Shown piece by piece: positions 17,861 to 25,930 of a DNA stretch of 47,712 bases. The notes beneath the pieces were generated by a model. The model had not been told where the DNA came from. It ran no database searches and was given only the letters and a program-made list of their open reading frames with translations. Within the stretch, counting starts at the first letter, position 1; each line of letters begins with the position of its first letter. Made by a program: the position numbers and the translations under genes. Origin of the DNA: JBQTIQ01 sp052387955 (GTDB lineage: Bacteria > Actinomycetota > Acidimicrobiia > Acidimicrobiales > JACDCH01); NCBI GenBank assembly GCA_052387955.1, contig JBQTIQ010000024.1, forward strand, positions 1-47,712, read 5' to 3'.

Positions 17861-19264
17861 GTGACCGCGGCCGGCCCTGTGCTCGAGGTGAAGGACCTGC
17901 GGGTCGCCTACCGCACCCAGGAGGGCCTGGTGCAGGCGGTGCGGGGCATCGACGTCACCGTGGCCGAGGGCGAGGTGCTGGGCATCGTGGGCGAGTCGGG
18001 ATCGGGCAAGTCGGCCACGATGCTGGCGGTGATGGGCCTCCTCGGGCGGTCGGCCACCGTCACCGGCTCGGCCCGGTTCCGGGGCCAGGAACTGCTCGGC
18101 GCCGGCGCCCCGGCGGCCCGGCGCCTGCGGGGCGGGCGCATGGCCATGGTCTTCCAGGACCCGCTGTCGGCGCTCAACCCGGTGCACCGCATCGGCGCCC
18201 AGGTCGCCGAGGCGGTCTCGGCCCATCACCCCACCTGGACCGCCAAGGAGGCGTGGGCGAAGGCCGTGGGCACGCTCGATGTGGTCGGGCTGCCCCAGGC
18301 CGGCGCCCGGGCACGGCAGTACCCCCACGAGCTGTCGGGAGGGATGCGCCAGCGGGCCCTGATCGCCATGGCCATCTGCAACGGCCCCGATCTCCTGATC
18401 GCCGACGAACCCACCTCGGCGCTCGACGTCACCGTCCAAGCCCAGGTCCTCGACGTCCTCCGGGAGCTGCAGGAGGCCACCGGCGCCGCCATCGTCCTCA
18501 TCTCCCACGACCTCGGGGTCGTCGCCGGCATCGCTGACCGGGTGCAGGTCGTCTACGCCGGCCGTACCGCCGAGCTCGGGCCCACCGACGCCCTGTTCGC
18601 GTCGAGCCGGCATCCCTACACCCGGGCACTGCTGGGGTCGTTGCCGCGCCTGGACGACGCCGACGGGCGGGCGCGACACCCCATCGCCGGTGCGCCGCCG
18701 GTCATGGTGCACCCGCCGCCGGGCTGCGCCTTCCATCCCCGTTGCGCCCTGGCCGTGGCCGTGTGCGTGGCCTCGGTGCCCGCGCTGCGACCGGCCGGCG
18801 CCGACGGGCAGCGCAGCGCCTGTCACCGGGCCGACGAACTCGCAGCCGTGAGCTCGGCCGCCGGTCCCGTCTCCCCCGGCCCGGTCCCGGTCCTCGGGCC
18901 GGGCCGAGCTGGGCCCGGGGCGGCTTCGGACGCCGCGGTCGACGAGGAGTCGCCGCTCGGGCGCCGCCTCACCTGGTGGGCACCGGCGGCGTTGGCGCTC
19001 GGCCTGGTCACGCCGGTGCTGGCGGTGCTGCTGCGGGACGAGGCGGTCCTCGTGCGGGGAGCGGTGGTCATGGGGATCGGCGTGCCGGCGGTCCTGTGTG
19101 CCCGACAGGCGCTGAGGGCCGTGCGCCGGCACCCCCAGGGCACGGTCGCCGGCAGGTCGATGGCCGGGATCGGCAACGCCCTGGCCTGGGCCTGCCTGGT
19201 CATCTGGGGCCTGTACTGCGTCATGTGGCTCCTGGCCACGGTGCTGCCCGAGCAGACGTCGTGA
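17861..19264 (+). CDS. peptide ABC transporter ATPase, OppD-like, with C-terminal membrane domain
   Basis: 467 residues. Residues 1-325 form a normal OppD ATPase: Walker A GESGSGKS, Q-loop VFQDPLSALNP, signature LSGGMRQR, Walker B LLIADEPTSALD, H-loop ISHDLG, and the oligopeptide C-terminal block HPYTRALLGSLP with cysteines CAFHPRC. After an Ala/Pro/Gly linker the last 110 residues contain about three hydrophobic helices (WWAPAALALGLVTPVLAVLL; AVVMGIGVPAVLCARQAL; ALAWACLVIWGLYCVMWLL) resembling DUF4190. OppD proteins normally lack membrane segments, so this is an unusual fusion. GTG 17861 chosen after the third tandem repeat; the frame is open upstream through part of the repeats. Its stop overlaps the oppF GTG by 4 bases. 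Confidence 0.88.
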   Translation: MTAAGPVLEVKDLRVAYRTQEGLVQAVRGIDVTVAEGEVLGIVGESGSGKSATMLAVMGLLGRSATVTGSARFRGQELLGAGAPAARRLRGGRMAMVFQDPLSALNPVHRIGAQVAEAVSAHHPTWTAKEAWAKAVGTLDVVGLPQAGARARQYPHELSGGMRQRALIAMAICNGPDLLIADEPTSALDVTVQAQVLDVLRELQEATGAAIVLISHDLGVVAGIADRVQVVYAGRTAELGPTDALFASSRHPYTRALLGSLPRLDDADGRARHPIAGAPPVMVHPPPGCAFHPRCALAVAVCVASVPALRPAGADGQRSACHRADELAAVSSAAGPVSPGPVPVLGPGRAGPGAASDAAVDEESPLGRRLTWWAPAALALGLVTPVLAVLLRDEAVLVRGAVVMGIGVPAVLCARQALRAVRRHPQGTVAGRSMAGIGNALAWACLVIWGLYCVMWLLATVLPEQTS

Positions 19265-20334
19265 CGGTGCCGGCGAGGATGAGGGCCGGGCCCCGCCCCG
19301 GGCGGCCTGCCCTCCCCGGTCCCGTCGAGCCGTTCCGGCCGCCCGGGGCGGGGCCGGCCGTGCTCGAGGTACGGGACCTGGCCAAGCTCTTCCCTACCGG
19401 CGGTACGCCCTGGGGGAGACAGCCAGGGGCCTACGTGCAGGCCGTCGCCGGCGTGTCCTTCCACCTGCGGCCGGGCCGCACGCTGGGGCTGGTGGGGGAG
19501 TCGGGCTCGGGCAAGACCACCGTCGCCCGCTGCGTGCTCCGGCTCGTCGAGCCCACCGCCGGGTCGGTCAGCTACCAGGGGACCGACCTCGTCGGCCTCG
19601 GCCGGCGCAAGATGCGCCGGCGCCGCCGCAACCTGCAGATCGTGTTCCAGGACCCCTACGCCTCCCTCGATCCCCGTATGACCGTTGGCGCGATCGTCGC
19701 CGAGCCCCTGTCGGTGCACCGGGTCGCCGGCGGCCACGACGCCCGGGTGGCCGACCTGCTCCAACTGGTCGGGCTCAGCCCCGAGCACCGCAACCGCTAC
19801 CCGCACGAGTTCTCCGGGGGCCAGCGCCAGCGCATCGGCATCGCCCGTGCCCTCGCCCTCGACCCGGCCGTGCTCGTGCTCGACGAGCCGGTGTCGGCCC
19901 TCGACGTCTCGGTCCAGGCCGGGGTGGTCAACCTGCTCGAAGCCCTGCAGGACCGACTCGGCCTGGCCTACCTGTTCATCGCCCACGACCTGTCGGTCGT
20001 GCGCGACATCTGCGACGAGGTCGCGGTCATGCACCTGGGCAAGATCGTCGAGACGGGCACCCGCGACGACATCTACCGCCGGGCCGCGCACCCCTACACC
20101 CAGGCCCTCCTGTCGGCCGTGCCCGTGCCCGACCCCCCGACGGAGAGGGCACGGACGCGCATCGTGCTGACCGGTGAGGTGCCCAGCGCCAGCGACCCGC
20201 CGTCGGGGTGCCGCTTCCGTACCAGGTGCTGGAAAGCGGGGGAGATCTGCGCCCGGGAGGAGCCCGCGCTCGTCGATCGGGGCCAGGGGCACCCGGTCGC
20301 GTGCCACTTCGCCGAGGTCACCGGGGTCGTCTAA
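19261..20334 (+). CDS. peptide ABC transporter ATPase, OppF-like
   Basis: 357 residues. A Pro/Arg-rich N-terminal tail of 35 residues is followed by a full ATPase: Walker A GESGSGKT, Q-loop VFQDPYASLDPRM, signature FSGGQRQR, Walker B VLVLDEPVSALD, H-loop IAHDLS, and C-terminal HPYTQALLSAVP with a CRFRTRC cysteine cluster. It pairs with the OppD-like ATPase to drive import. GTG 19261 overlaps the oppD stop; the gene ends 10 bp before secG. Confidence 0.92.
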   Translation: MTVPARMRAGPRPGRPALPGPVEPFRPPGAGPAVLEVRDLAKLFPTGGTPWGRQPGAYVQAVAGVSFHLRPGRTLGLVGESGSGKTTVARCVLRLVEPTAGSVSYQGTDLVGLGRRKMRRRRRNLQIVFQDPYASLDPRMTVGAIVAEPLSVHRVAGGHDARVADLLQLVGLSPEHRNRYPHEFSGGQRQRIGIARALALDPAVLVLDEPVSALDVSVQAGVVNLLEALQDRLGLAYLFIAHDLSVVRDICDEVAVMHLGKIVETGTRDDIYRRAAHPYTQALLSAVPVPDPPTERARTRIVLTGEVPSASDPPSGCRFRTRCWKAGEICAREEPALVDRGQGHPVACHFAEVTGVV

Positions 20335-20344
20335 CCTCGACCCG

Positions 20345-20581
20345 GTGACCAAGCTGATTTTCTGGGTGGGCTTGATCCACGTGATCGACGGCATGCTGCT
20401 GGTCTTCCTGGTGCTGCTGCACAGCGGGAGGGGTGGCGGCCTCTCCGACATGTTCGGCGGCAGCATCGGCGCCAGCGCGGCCGGCTCGACGGTGGTCGAG
20501 AAGAACCTCGACCGGATCACCGTGGTCGTGGCACTGATCTTCGCCTTCACCACCGCCGGGTACGCCCTCCTGTTGTCCTGA
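20345..20581 (+). CDS. secG: preprotein translocase subunit SecG
   Basis: 78 residues with two membrane helices (WVGLIHVIDGMLLVFLVLL; VVALIFAFTTAGYALLL) around the conserved cytoplasmic loop HSGRGGGLSDMFGGS. It assists SecYE during protein export. GTG 20345 chosen. Its presence downstream of tpiA is the common actinobacterial order, here with the transporter inserted between. The stop codon overlaps a CTG that may start the next gene. Confidence 0.93.
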   Translation: MTKLIFWVGLIHVIDGMLLVFLVLLHSGRGGGLSDMFGGSIGASAAGSTVVEKNLDRITVVVALIFAFTTAGYALLLS

Positions 20582-22221
20582 TCCGTTCTGCCCCCATCCG
20601 CGCCAGGGCACGCCGTCGTCGGCTGGCGACGACGGTGATTGCGTTGTTGGCCATGCTCGGGGCGTGCACCGCCGATGACCCGGGCCCGTCGCCGGCGGCA
20701 GGGTCGTCGTCACCCCCACCGGTGGTGGCCGGGGCCCCGGTACCGGGGGGCACGCTGCGCCTCGGGCTCGAACGGGTCGTCACCTTCGACCCGGCGGCCG
20801 TATCGCCGGGCTCGCAGAGCGAGCTCATGGCGGCCGACCTGCTCTTCGACGGCCTGACCGACCAGGCGCCGGGGGCGGCGACGGCGGCGCCGCGGTTGGC
20901 GGCGACGGTCGAACCGAACCGGGACTTCAAGGTGTGGACGTTCACGCTGCGGGAGGACGCCCGGTTCAGCGACGGCGCCCCGGTCACCGCCGCCGACGTC
21001 AAGTTCTCCTTCGAACGCTTGGTCAAGCGGGGCGACGGTTCGCTGGCCGCGGTGCGGCTCGAGATCGTGCGGGGTTACGACGCCTTCCGGACGGGGGTGG
21101 CGGAGGACCTGGCCGGCATCCGGGTGCTCGACGACCTGAAGCTGTCGGTCACGCTCGACGTCGCTTACGCGCTGCTGCCCGAACTCCTCGCCGGCCCGGC
21201 CTTCGGCATCGTGCCCCGGGCTGCGGTCGAGGCGCCGGCACCGCCGTTCGCCTCGGCACCGGTGGGGAGCGGGCCGTTTGCTTTCGCCGGCGCTACCGGA
21301 GACGTGGTGCGGCTGCTGCGGTCCCAGAACGGTTCGGGGGCGTTGCTGGACGGCATCGAACTGCACCAGTACGACGACCTCGACCAGGCGTTCGACGACT
21401 TCACGGCCGGTGACCTCGACTGGAGCCTGCTGTCGGGCGACACCGTGGAAGCGGCCGCCGCCCAGTTCGGTACCGGGGCTTTCCGGCCCTTCCACGGCGA
21501 GCTGTTCTACGCCTTCAACCTTCTCGACCCGGCCTTCGTCGACCCCCGGTTCCGGCTGGCGATCGTCCAGGCCATCGACCGTGGCGCCCTGGTGAAAGCG
21601 GTCTACCCGGGCGTGGCCGAGCCGTTGAACGGGGTCGTACCCGCCGGCGTGCCCGGTCACGTGGCCAACGCCTGTGGCGCCTCGTGCACCTTCGACCCGG
21701 TGTCGGCCCGGGCGCTGCTGGCCGAGGCCTTCCCCGACGGCGCCATCCCCACCGTCCACCTCGACTTCTCCGAAGGGCTGAGCGACGCCGCCGTGGCCGG
21801 CGCCATCGAGTCGGGCCTGACCGCCGTCGGCATCCCAGTCGTCAAACGTCCCCTGCCCCCGAGCCAGTACGCCGACTTCGCCTTCAGCGGCCAGCAGGGC
21901 CTGTTCCAGCTCGGCTGGATCGGCGTCGCCCAGACCGCGGATGCGTACCTGACCCCGCTGTTCAAGACGAAGTCGGCCGAGAACGTCACCGGTTTCACCC
22001 TGGAGGAGACCGACGACCTCCTCGACGAGGCCCACGCCACCGGCGACGCCGCCGCCCGGGCGCCGCTGTTCCAGCAGGCCGAGCAGCAGATCCTGGCCCA
22101 GATCCCCCTCATCCCCATCGCCCAGTTCTCGACCCGGGCCGTCGGCTCCCCCCGCGTCCAACGCCTCGACCTCGCCGTCGACGGCACCTTCGCCGGCGAG
22201 ACCGTCTGGCTCGCCCGCTAG
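20578..22221 (+). CDS. second ABC substrate-binding lipoprotein, peptide/nickel type
   Basis: About 547 residues of SBP_bac_5. The frame reads RARARRRRLATTVIALLAMLGAC, a standard lipoprotein signal with lipobox LGAC. No ATG, GTG or TTG precedes the Arg cluster; CTG 20578 overlaps the secG stop in a CTGA arrangement and is the best start, whereas GTG 20635 would remove the positive charges. The mature part has GGTLRLGLERVVTFDP and FTLREDARFSDGAPVTAADVK. It has no permeases of its own and may share the importer encoded upstream. Confidence 0.85.
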   Translation: MIRSAPIRARARRRRLATTVIALLAMLGACTADDPGPSPAAGSSSPPPVVAGAPVPGGTLRLGLERVVTFDPAAVSPGSQSELMAADLLFDGLTDQAPGAATAAPRLAATVEPNRDFKVWTFTLREDARFSDGAPVTAADVKFSFERLVKRGDGSLAAVRLEIVRGYDAFRTGVAEDLAGIRVLDDLKLSVTLDVAYALLPELLAGPAFGIVPRAAVEAPAPPFASAPVGSGPFAFAGATGDVVRLLRSQNGSGALLDGIELHQYDDLDQAFDDFTAGDLDWSLLSGDTVEAAAAQFGTGAFRPFHGELFYAFNLLDPAFVDPRFRLAIVQAIDRGALVKAVYPGVAEPLNGVVPAGVPGHVANACGASCTFDPVSARALLAEAFPDGAIPTVHLDFSEGLSDAAVAGAIESGLTAVGIPVVKRPLPPSQYADFAFSGQQGLFQLGWIGVAQTADAYLTPLFKTKSAENVTGFTLEETDDLLDEAHATGDAAARAPLFQQAEQQILAQIPLIPIAQFSTRAVGSPRVQRLDLAVDGTFAGETVWLAR

Positions 22222-22290
22222 CAGCCGCCGGCCGGCGCCTCCCCACCATCGGCTATCGTCCCTACCCCTCGCCCCGGCGAGGGAAGCCAC

Positions 22291-22374
22291 GTCGGAGTGG
22301 CGGAATAGGCAGACGCGCTAGGTTGAGGGCCTAGTGTCCGCAAGGACGTGGGGGTTCAAGTCCCCCCTCCGACA
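22291..22374 (+). tRNA. tRNA-Leu (anticodon GAG)
   Basis: 84 bases plus no encoded CCA. Acceptor GTCGGAG / CTCCGAC closes the molecule, discriminator A at 22374. Anticodon stem CTAGG / CCTAG encloses loop TTGAGGG, giving anticodon GAG (reads CTC). A long variable arm (TGTCCGCAAGGACG) and T-loop GTTCAAG confirm a class II leucine tRNA. Its 3' end is the attachment site of the adjoining element. Confidence 0.96.
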
Positions 22375-22376
22375 CG
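22354..22376 (+). repeat. attachment site, left (tRNA 3' end)
   Basis: 23 bp (GTTCAAGTCCCC...GACACG) covering the T-loop, 3' acceptor strand and two extra bases. It is repeated exactly at 38447-38469. Typical core of a tRNA-targeted integration site. Confidence 0.92.
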
Positions 22377-22444
22377 ACAGGATCGGCGCGAAGGCGCTGG
22401 TCAGGGGCGGTGCAACGCCGCCGGCGGAGCGGCTCGGAAGGCCG

Positions 22445-22461
22445 TTTGTCCGCGATTTGTC
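22445..22461 (+). promoter_or_regulatory. integrase arm-type sites, left end
   Basis: Two TTTGTC hexamers at 22445 and 22456, 11 bp apart, in GCGATTTGTCATCAC context. The same 15-bp context and same spacing recur at 38302-38317 near the other end. Direct repeats one helical turn apart just inside both att cores are the usual arm sites of tyrosine integrases. The surrounding 22377-22516 holds no gene. Confidence 0.55.
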
Positions 22462-22516
22462 ATCACCGACCTGAGGCTGGTGTGTGGCCGGTGTGAGGCG
22501 TGGTGCCGTGTGAGTA

Positions 22517-22548
22517 GTGGCGGCGGGGCCCAGCCGCCCCACCGCCAC
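22517..22548 (-). terminator. hairpin downstream of the acidic-peptide gene
   Basis: GTGGCGG-C-GGGGC / GCCCC-A-CCGCCAC, a 12-pair stem with one mismatch and a 6-base loop, starting 13 bp past the stop of the minus-strand peptide gene. There is no T-run, so it is an RNA-end or weak terminator structure. Confidence 0.5.
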
Positions 22549-22560
22549 AACCCATCGCCC

Positions 22561-22692
22561 TCAGTTCGTACGAGGGTCGCTGTTCGCGGCCTGCTCTTCC
22601 TGCTGGGCGAGCTCCTCGGTCGAGATCTCGACCTCCGGGAACGCGTCCTCGGATCCGCTGATCTCGCCGAAGTCGTCGTTGTCGTCGCTCAT
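22561..22692 (-). CDS. 43-residue acidic peptide
   Basis: Very acidic small protein starting MSDDNDDFGEISGSEDAF and ending NSDPRTN, with only one basic residue (R41). There is no cysteine, no membrane segment and no signal peptide. AGGAGAAG precedes ATG 22692 by about 6 bp, and a hairpin follows the stop, so this looks like a real one-gene unit. It is divergent from the HTH-STAND NTPase across a 203-bp control region that contains a 12-bp palindrome. Family not recognised. Possibilities are an inhibitor or activator of the neighbouring ATPase, a leader-type precursor peptide, or a nucleic-acid mimic; none is supported beyond charge and position. Confidence 0.6.
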   Translation of the reverse strand: MSDDNDDFGEISGSEDAFPEVEISTEELAQQEEQAANSDPRTN

Positions 22693-22779
22693 GGTTCGCT
22701 TCTCCTGTGTGTTGATGCCAAGCCCGACCGTCGGACTGGCAGTTGGAGCATGCGCCCGCGGCGCCCCAGTGACGATCCA

Positions 22780-22809
22780 GCGAACCGGTACTCTTCGGTA
22801 CCGGTTCGC
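22780..22809. promoter_or_regulatory. 12-bp palindrome between peptide and STAND genes
   Basis: GCGAACCGGTAC (22780-22791) and GTACCGGTTCGC (22798-22809), perfect arms with a 6-bp spacer. Placed between two divergent genes, it is a likely operator. The N-terminal HTH of the STAND protein is one candidate to bind it. Confidence 0.55.
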
Positions 22810-22895
22810 GGTACTACTCAGCGCGTGGAGGATCGACGGTCGGAGACTCACCACACTTCGCGGGGGACCACTTCACGCTCGGTCAACGCGAGCTG

Positions 22896-25895
22896 TTGGA
22901 GGTCCTGCGCGCTCATCCGACCTTGTCACAGCCGGAGGCTGCGAAACGCCTATATCTGAGCGTGCACTCCATCAAGAAGCGGGCTAGCGAGATCGCTGAT
23001 CGCCTCGTCAAAATCGATCCTGAACGCGCTACCGACTACATCGGTACCGGCCAATGGCGAGCGATTGCTCGGTTCGCCGGCCGCCCCAACCCTGGGCAGG
23101 CCGCCGCCCCGCTAACTGCCGAGGCGGGGGCGGACGGGCCTGACAAAGGCCTCCCCGACGACTGGAGCCATGACGCGATCAGCAAGATCGAAGGTCATGC
23201 CTCGAGCGAGGCCAGTGCCGCGATGTCTGAGGAGGCTCGCCGCGCGATTGCGTCGGCGAGCGGAGCGTTCCATCTTGATGCGGAGGACCGCTCCGTCCAG
23301 CTCGTCGAGGACTGGCTTCAGGCGAACGTCTCGCGTTGCCTGATGATCCGGGGACTAAGCGGGTCGGGGAAGACGTGGCTCGCCGCGCGTCTGTCAGTCA
23401 GGTTGTGTGAGCGCTGGCCAACGTACTTTGGGGACCGCCCTCCCCACGCAGGTGAGCCTCCGCTTTACCTCGATCGATTGGCTCGGCAGCATGGGCCCGT
23501 TCTTGTGGTGATCGATGACGCCATCGAGAACGACAGGCACCTCGATATCTTGAATGCGATCGCATCCCACGCGCCGCTTGTCGTTGTTGCGACGACTCGA
23601 GTGGCTAAGCATCACGGGAGCCTCAGGGACCTGCAGCGCTACCTCGGAGAGCGGCTACTTATCGAGGAGGTCGGGCCGCTACTCACGCCCCAGGAGCGCG
23701 AACGTCTCGTCGCGGAGCGGCGTGATGGATCGCCTTCTCATGCGGAGCGCGAGATGCTCGCGACAGCGAGTATCCGGAGGGCCGTTGCCCGCCTGAGCGC
23801 ACCGACCGTGAGTGCGCTGCACGTTGCGGAGCTCGTGGGCTACCTGCACGACGAAGCCGTGGCCCGTGTGATGCTGCCCACACTCTTCGCCTCCCGCTTA
23901 GGTCTTCGGTTGCCGGCACGTCCAGTTCAAGTGATCGCCAATCCAACCTCGCTTGCGCTCCCGGCGGAGCTGGAGCCCTGGCTGATGTCTCGAGCCGCGG
24001 CCGACGGCGCGAGAGAGGTTTGGATCGAGCCTGACTTGGCTGATTACGCGCTGGACGCGGTGGCAGCTGGTCTTGCCCCAGCGGAGGTGCGCAAGCTCGA
24101 GGTGAACCTCTTGTCGACTGTCGTCGAGGAGTTGGACCCGACCGAGCCATCAGAGCGTCGCTTTATGCGGAACCTACTGCTGAGCCTTCGTCACTATGAC
24201 GCGCAGGTGGCCAACCAACTGACGGCCGCAGCGATCGGGCAGATCGAGGACCTCGTGCGCCACGAGGAGCGCCCGGCGCTGGCGTACGTCTGGGTCCGTG
24301 CGCTGCAGCTTGCATCGCACAGCGACGGCGTCCTCAACGCCATGCGGGATGCCACACGAGGTCTTGGCGCGCCAACGACTGCGGCCGATGTAATCCTTCT
24401 CGCCGAGTTGTTCGGTGATGACCGAGCCGCCCGACTTCTTAAGGAGCGGCTTCCCGACGCGACGCAGTGGGATCTCAAGCCATGGGCTGAGGCGGTTGAA
24501 CTTGCTGTCGGCTTGCGTCGAGGGGGCAGCGGGCGACGGAGTGTCCTGTCGTCGCTCTGCCGGACGATCCGGGCGACGAACATCGACAGCGCGGCGCTCC
24601 TCGGGAGCCGAAATGTCGCGCAGGATCTTGTCGCAGCGGTCGCCGACGACGGCTCCGCGACGGACCGCGAATGGCTAGCGAAGGCGACGTTCGGCTGGAT
24701 TCGTCACGGTCACGTACGAACCCCATATCACGTGTGCGTCCCCGCCATCGAACTCCTTGGTCGCTCGCTGATGCAGGGGAGGGCGAGGGAATTGCTGAGG
24801 CTCCCGGCCGATGTTCTTACCGCCAGAGCAGCACCGGCAAATGGCCGATCCGTAGCTGCGGGCCTGCACGATCGCTATGAGGTGCTTCGCCGAAGAGAGG
24901 CCCGACTGCTCGAGGAGTCAGCGGCGCTCGCCACGATCGGCGACGTAGTGCAGAACGCGCTCCGGAACCCGAACCTCGCCAACGCCCTGCTGCCCAAGGC
25001 CATGAAGTTCGTTGGAAGCTGGGGTCCGAAGCTTGCACACGCGGAGGTTGTCCAGGCGGCATGGGATGCCGTGCTGCCCACGTTGCAAGATGGTGCTCGA
25101 TCCAACCACGTGGTTGCGACCATTCAGGTCCTGCTACGCCAGGACGCTGACTCGGCGTCTCACGCTGAGAGCCTTCAGCGCCTCGCCCGTCAGGCTGATC
25201 TACTTGATCCGCGGCTTGTGGTTGAGCTCCTCCTGCGCCTCGCTCTGCGGCGGGCAGTACGTGACCCCATCGGGACCGATCCAGCGTTCGTCACTGCGCT
25301 TGACAGTTGGCTTCGGCGCGGGGCAGCGACTCACCCTGACGTGTTCGCTCGAGCGGCAACATCGCTGGACTTCCCGACCTCGCTGCCCTGGGACGACACG
25401 GTACGCGCCGTCGCGAAGCAACCAGGAGTTCTCTCTTATCTTGGCGTCGCCATCGTGCCCGGCGCGTCACGGCTGCTCGCGTCTCGAGGTACTCACGAAC
25501 CGCTTGTGGTCGCAGCGGACGCGTGGCGCTGTTGGGCGCCGGTACCGCGCATGGCGCAGCCTCTTCTCAGCACTGGCTTTGCGTTCAGTGACCTTGGCCT
25601 GTGCCTACGTGCTCTGGAACTCCTCGATCGATCGGCTGATTCCGCGGCTGACGACCTGTGTCATGAGGCCGCCGTCGACGCAGCGTTCCGAGACGAGTGG
25701 GAGGCCGTTCGGAAGCTCGCTCGTGCAGCCGAGCTGCGATCCAAGGGAAAAGGTGCCCGGCCCAGCGCTGCTCATCGCGCGTACTCAGCGCTCGCTCGGC
25801 GATCCGAGGACGAAGCTGGAACCGTGTGGTCGCTTGCCCGCGAGCTCGCTCTCGAACGGCCACTTCGTTCCGCGAAGGACGTTCTCACGTCATGA
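22896..25895 (+). CDS. HTH-STAND NTPase with long helical-repeat C-terminus
   Basis: About 999 residues. Near the N-terminus a LuxR-like HTH is visible (QPEAAKRLYLSVHSIKKRAS, about 12-31). Then comes a STAND/AAA-type P-loop module: Walker A GLSGSGKT (153-160), Walker B VLVVIDDA (202-209), sensor VVVATTR (about 229-235). The remaining 700 residues look alpha-helical and repeat-like, as in sensor domains of STAND proteins. The frame is open back to 22773 and reads HFTLGQRELLEVL just before TTG 22896, so the true start is uncertain; no ATG or GTG is available there. GC is lower than in the backbone. Mobile-element STAND proteins often act in phage defence, but no effector nuclease or TIR domain is seen, so a regulator is equally possible. 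Confidence 0.7.
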   Translation: MEVLRAHPTLSQPEAAKRLYLSVHSIKKRASEIADRLVKIDPERATDYIGTGQWRAIARFAGRPNPGQAAAPLTAEAGADGPDKGLPDDWSHDAISKIEGHASSEASAAMSEEARRAIASASGAFHLDAEDRSVQLVEDWLQANVSRCLMIRGLSGSGKTWLAARLSVRLCERWPTYFGDRPPHAGEPPLYLDRLARQHGPVLVVIDDAIENDRHLDILNAIASHAPLVVVATTRVAKHHGSLRDLQRYLGERLLIEEVGPLLTPQERERLVAERRDGSPSHAEREMLATASIRRAVARLSAPTVSALHVAELVGYLHDEAVARVMLPTLFASRLGLRLPARPVQVIANPTSLALPAELEPWLMSRAAADGAREVWIEPDLADYALDAVAAGLAPAEVRKLEVNLLSTVVEELDPTEPSERRFMRNLLLSLRHYDAQVANQLTAAAIGQIEDLVRHEERPALAYVWVRALQLASHSDGVLNAMRDATRGLGAPTTAADVILLAELFGDDRAARLLKERLPDATQWDLKPWAEAVELAVGLRRGGSGRRSVLSSLCRTIRATNIDSAALLGSRNVAQDLVAAVADDGSATDREWLAKATFGWIRHGHVRTPYHVCVPAIELLGRSLMQGRARELLRLPADVLTARAAPANGRSVAAGLHDRYEVLRRREARLLEESAALATIGDVVQNALRNPNLANALLPKAMKFVGSWGPKLAHAEVVQAAWDAVLPTLQDGARSNHVVATIQVLLRQDADSASHAESLQRLARQADLLDPRLVVELLLRLALRRAVRDPIGTDPAFVTALDSWLRRGAATHPDVFARAATSLDFPTSLPWDDTVRAVAKQPGVLSYLGVAIVPGASRLLASRGTHEPLVVAADAWRCWAPVPRMAQPLLSTGFAFSDLGLCLRALELLDRSADSAADDLCHEAAVDAAFRDEWEAVRKLARAAELRSKGKGARPSAAHRAYSALARRSEDEAGTVWSLARELALERPLRSAKDVLTS

Positions 25896-25930
25896 CAGCG
25901 CGCGAAGTTGGCGTGCTGTGCTGTGATGAT

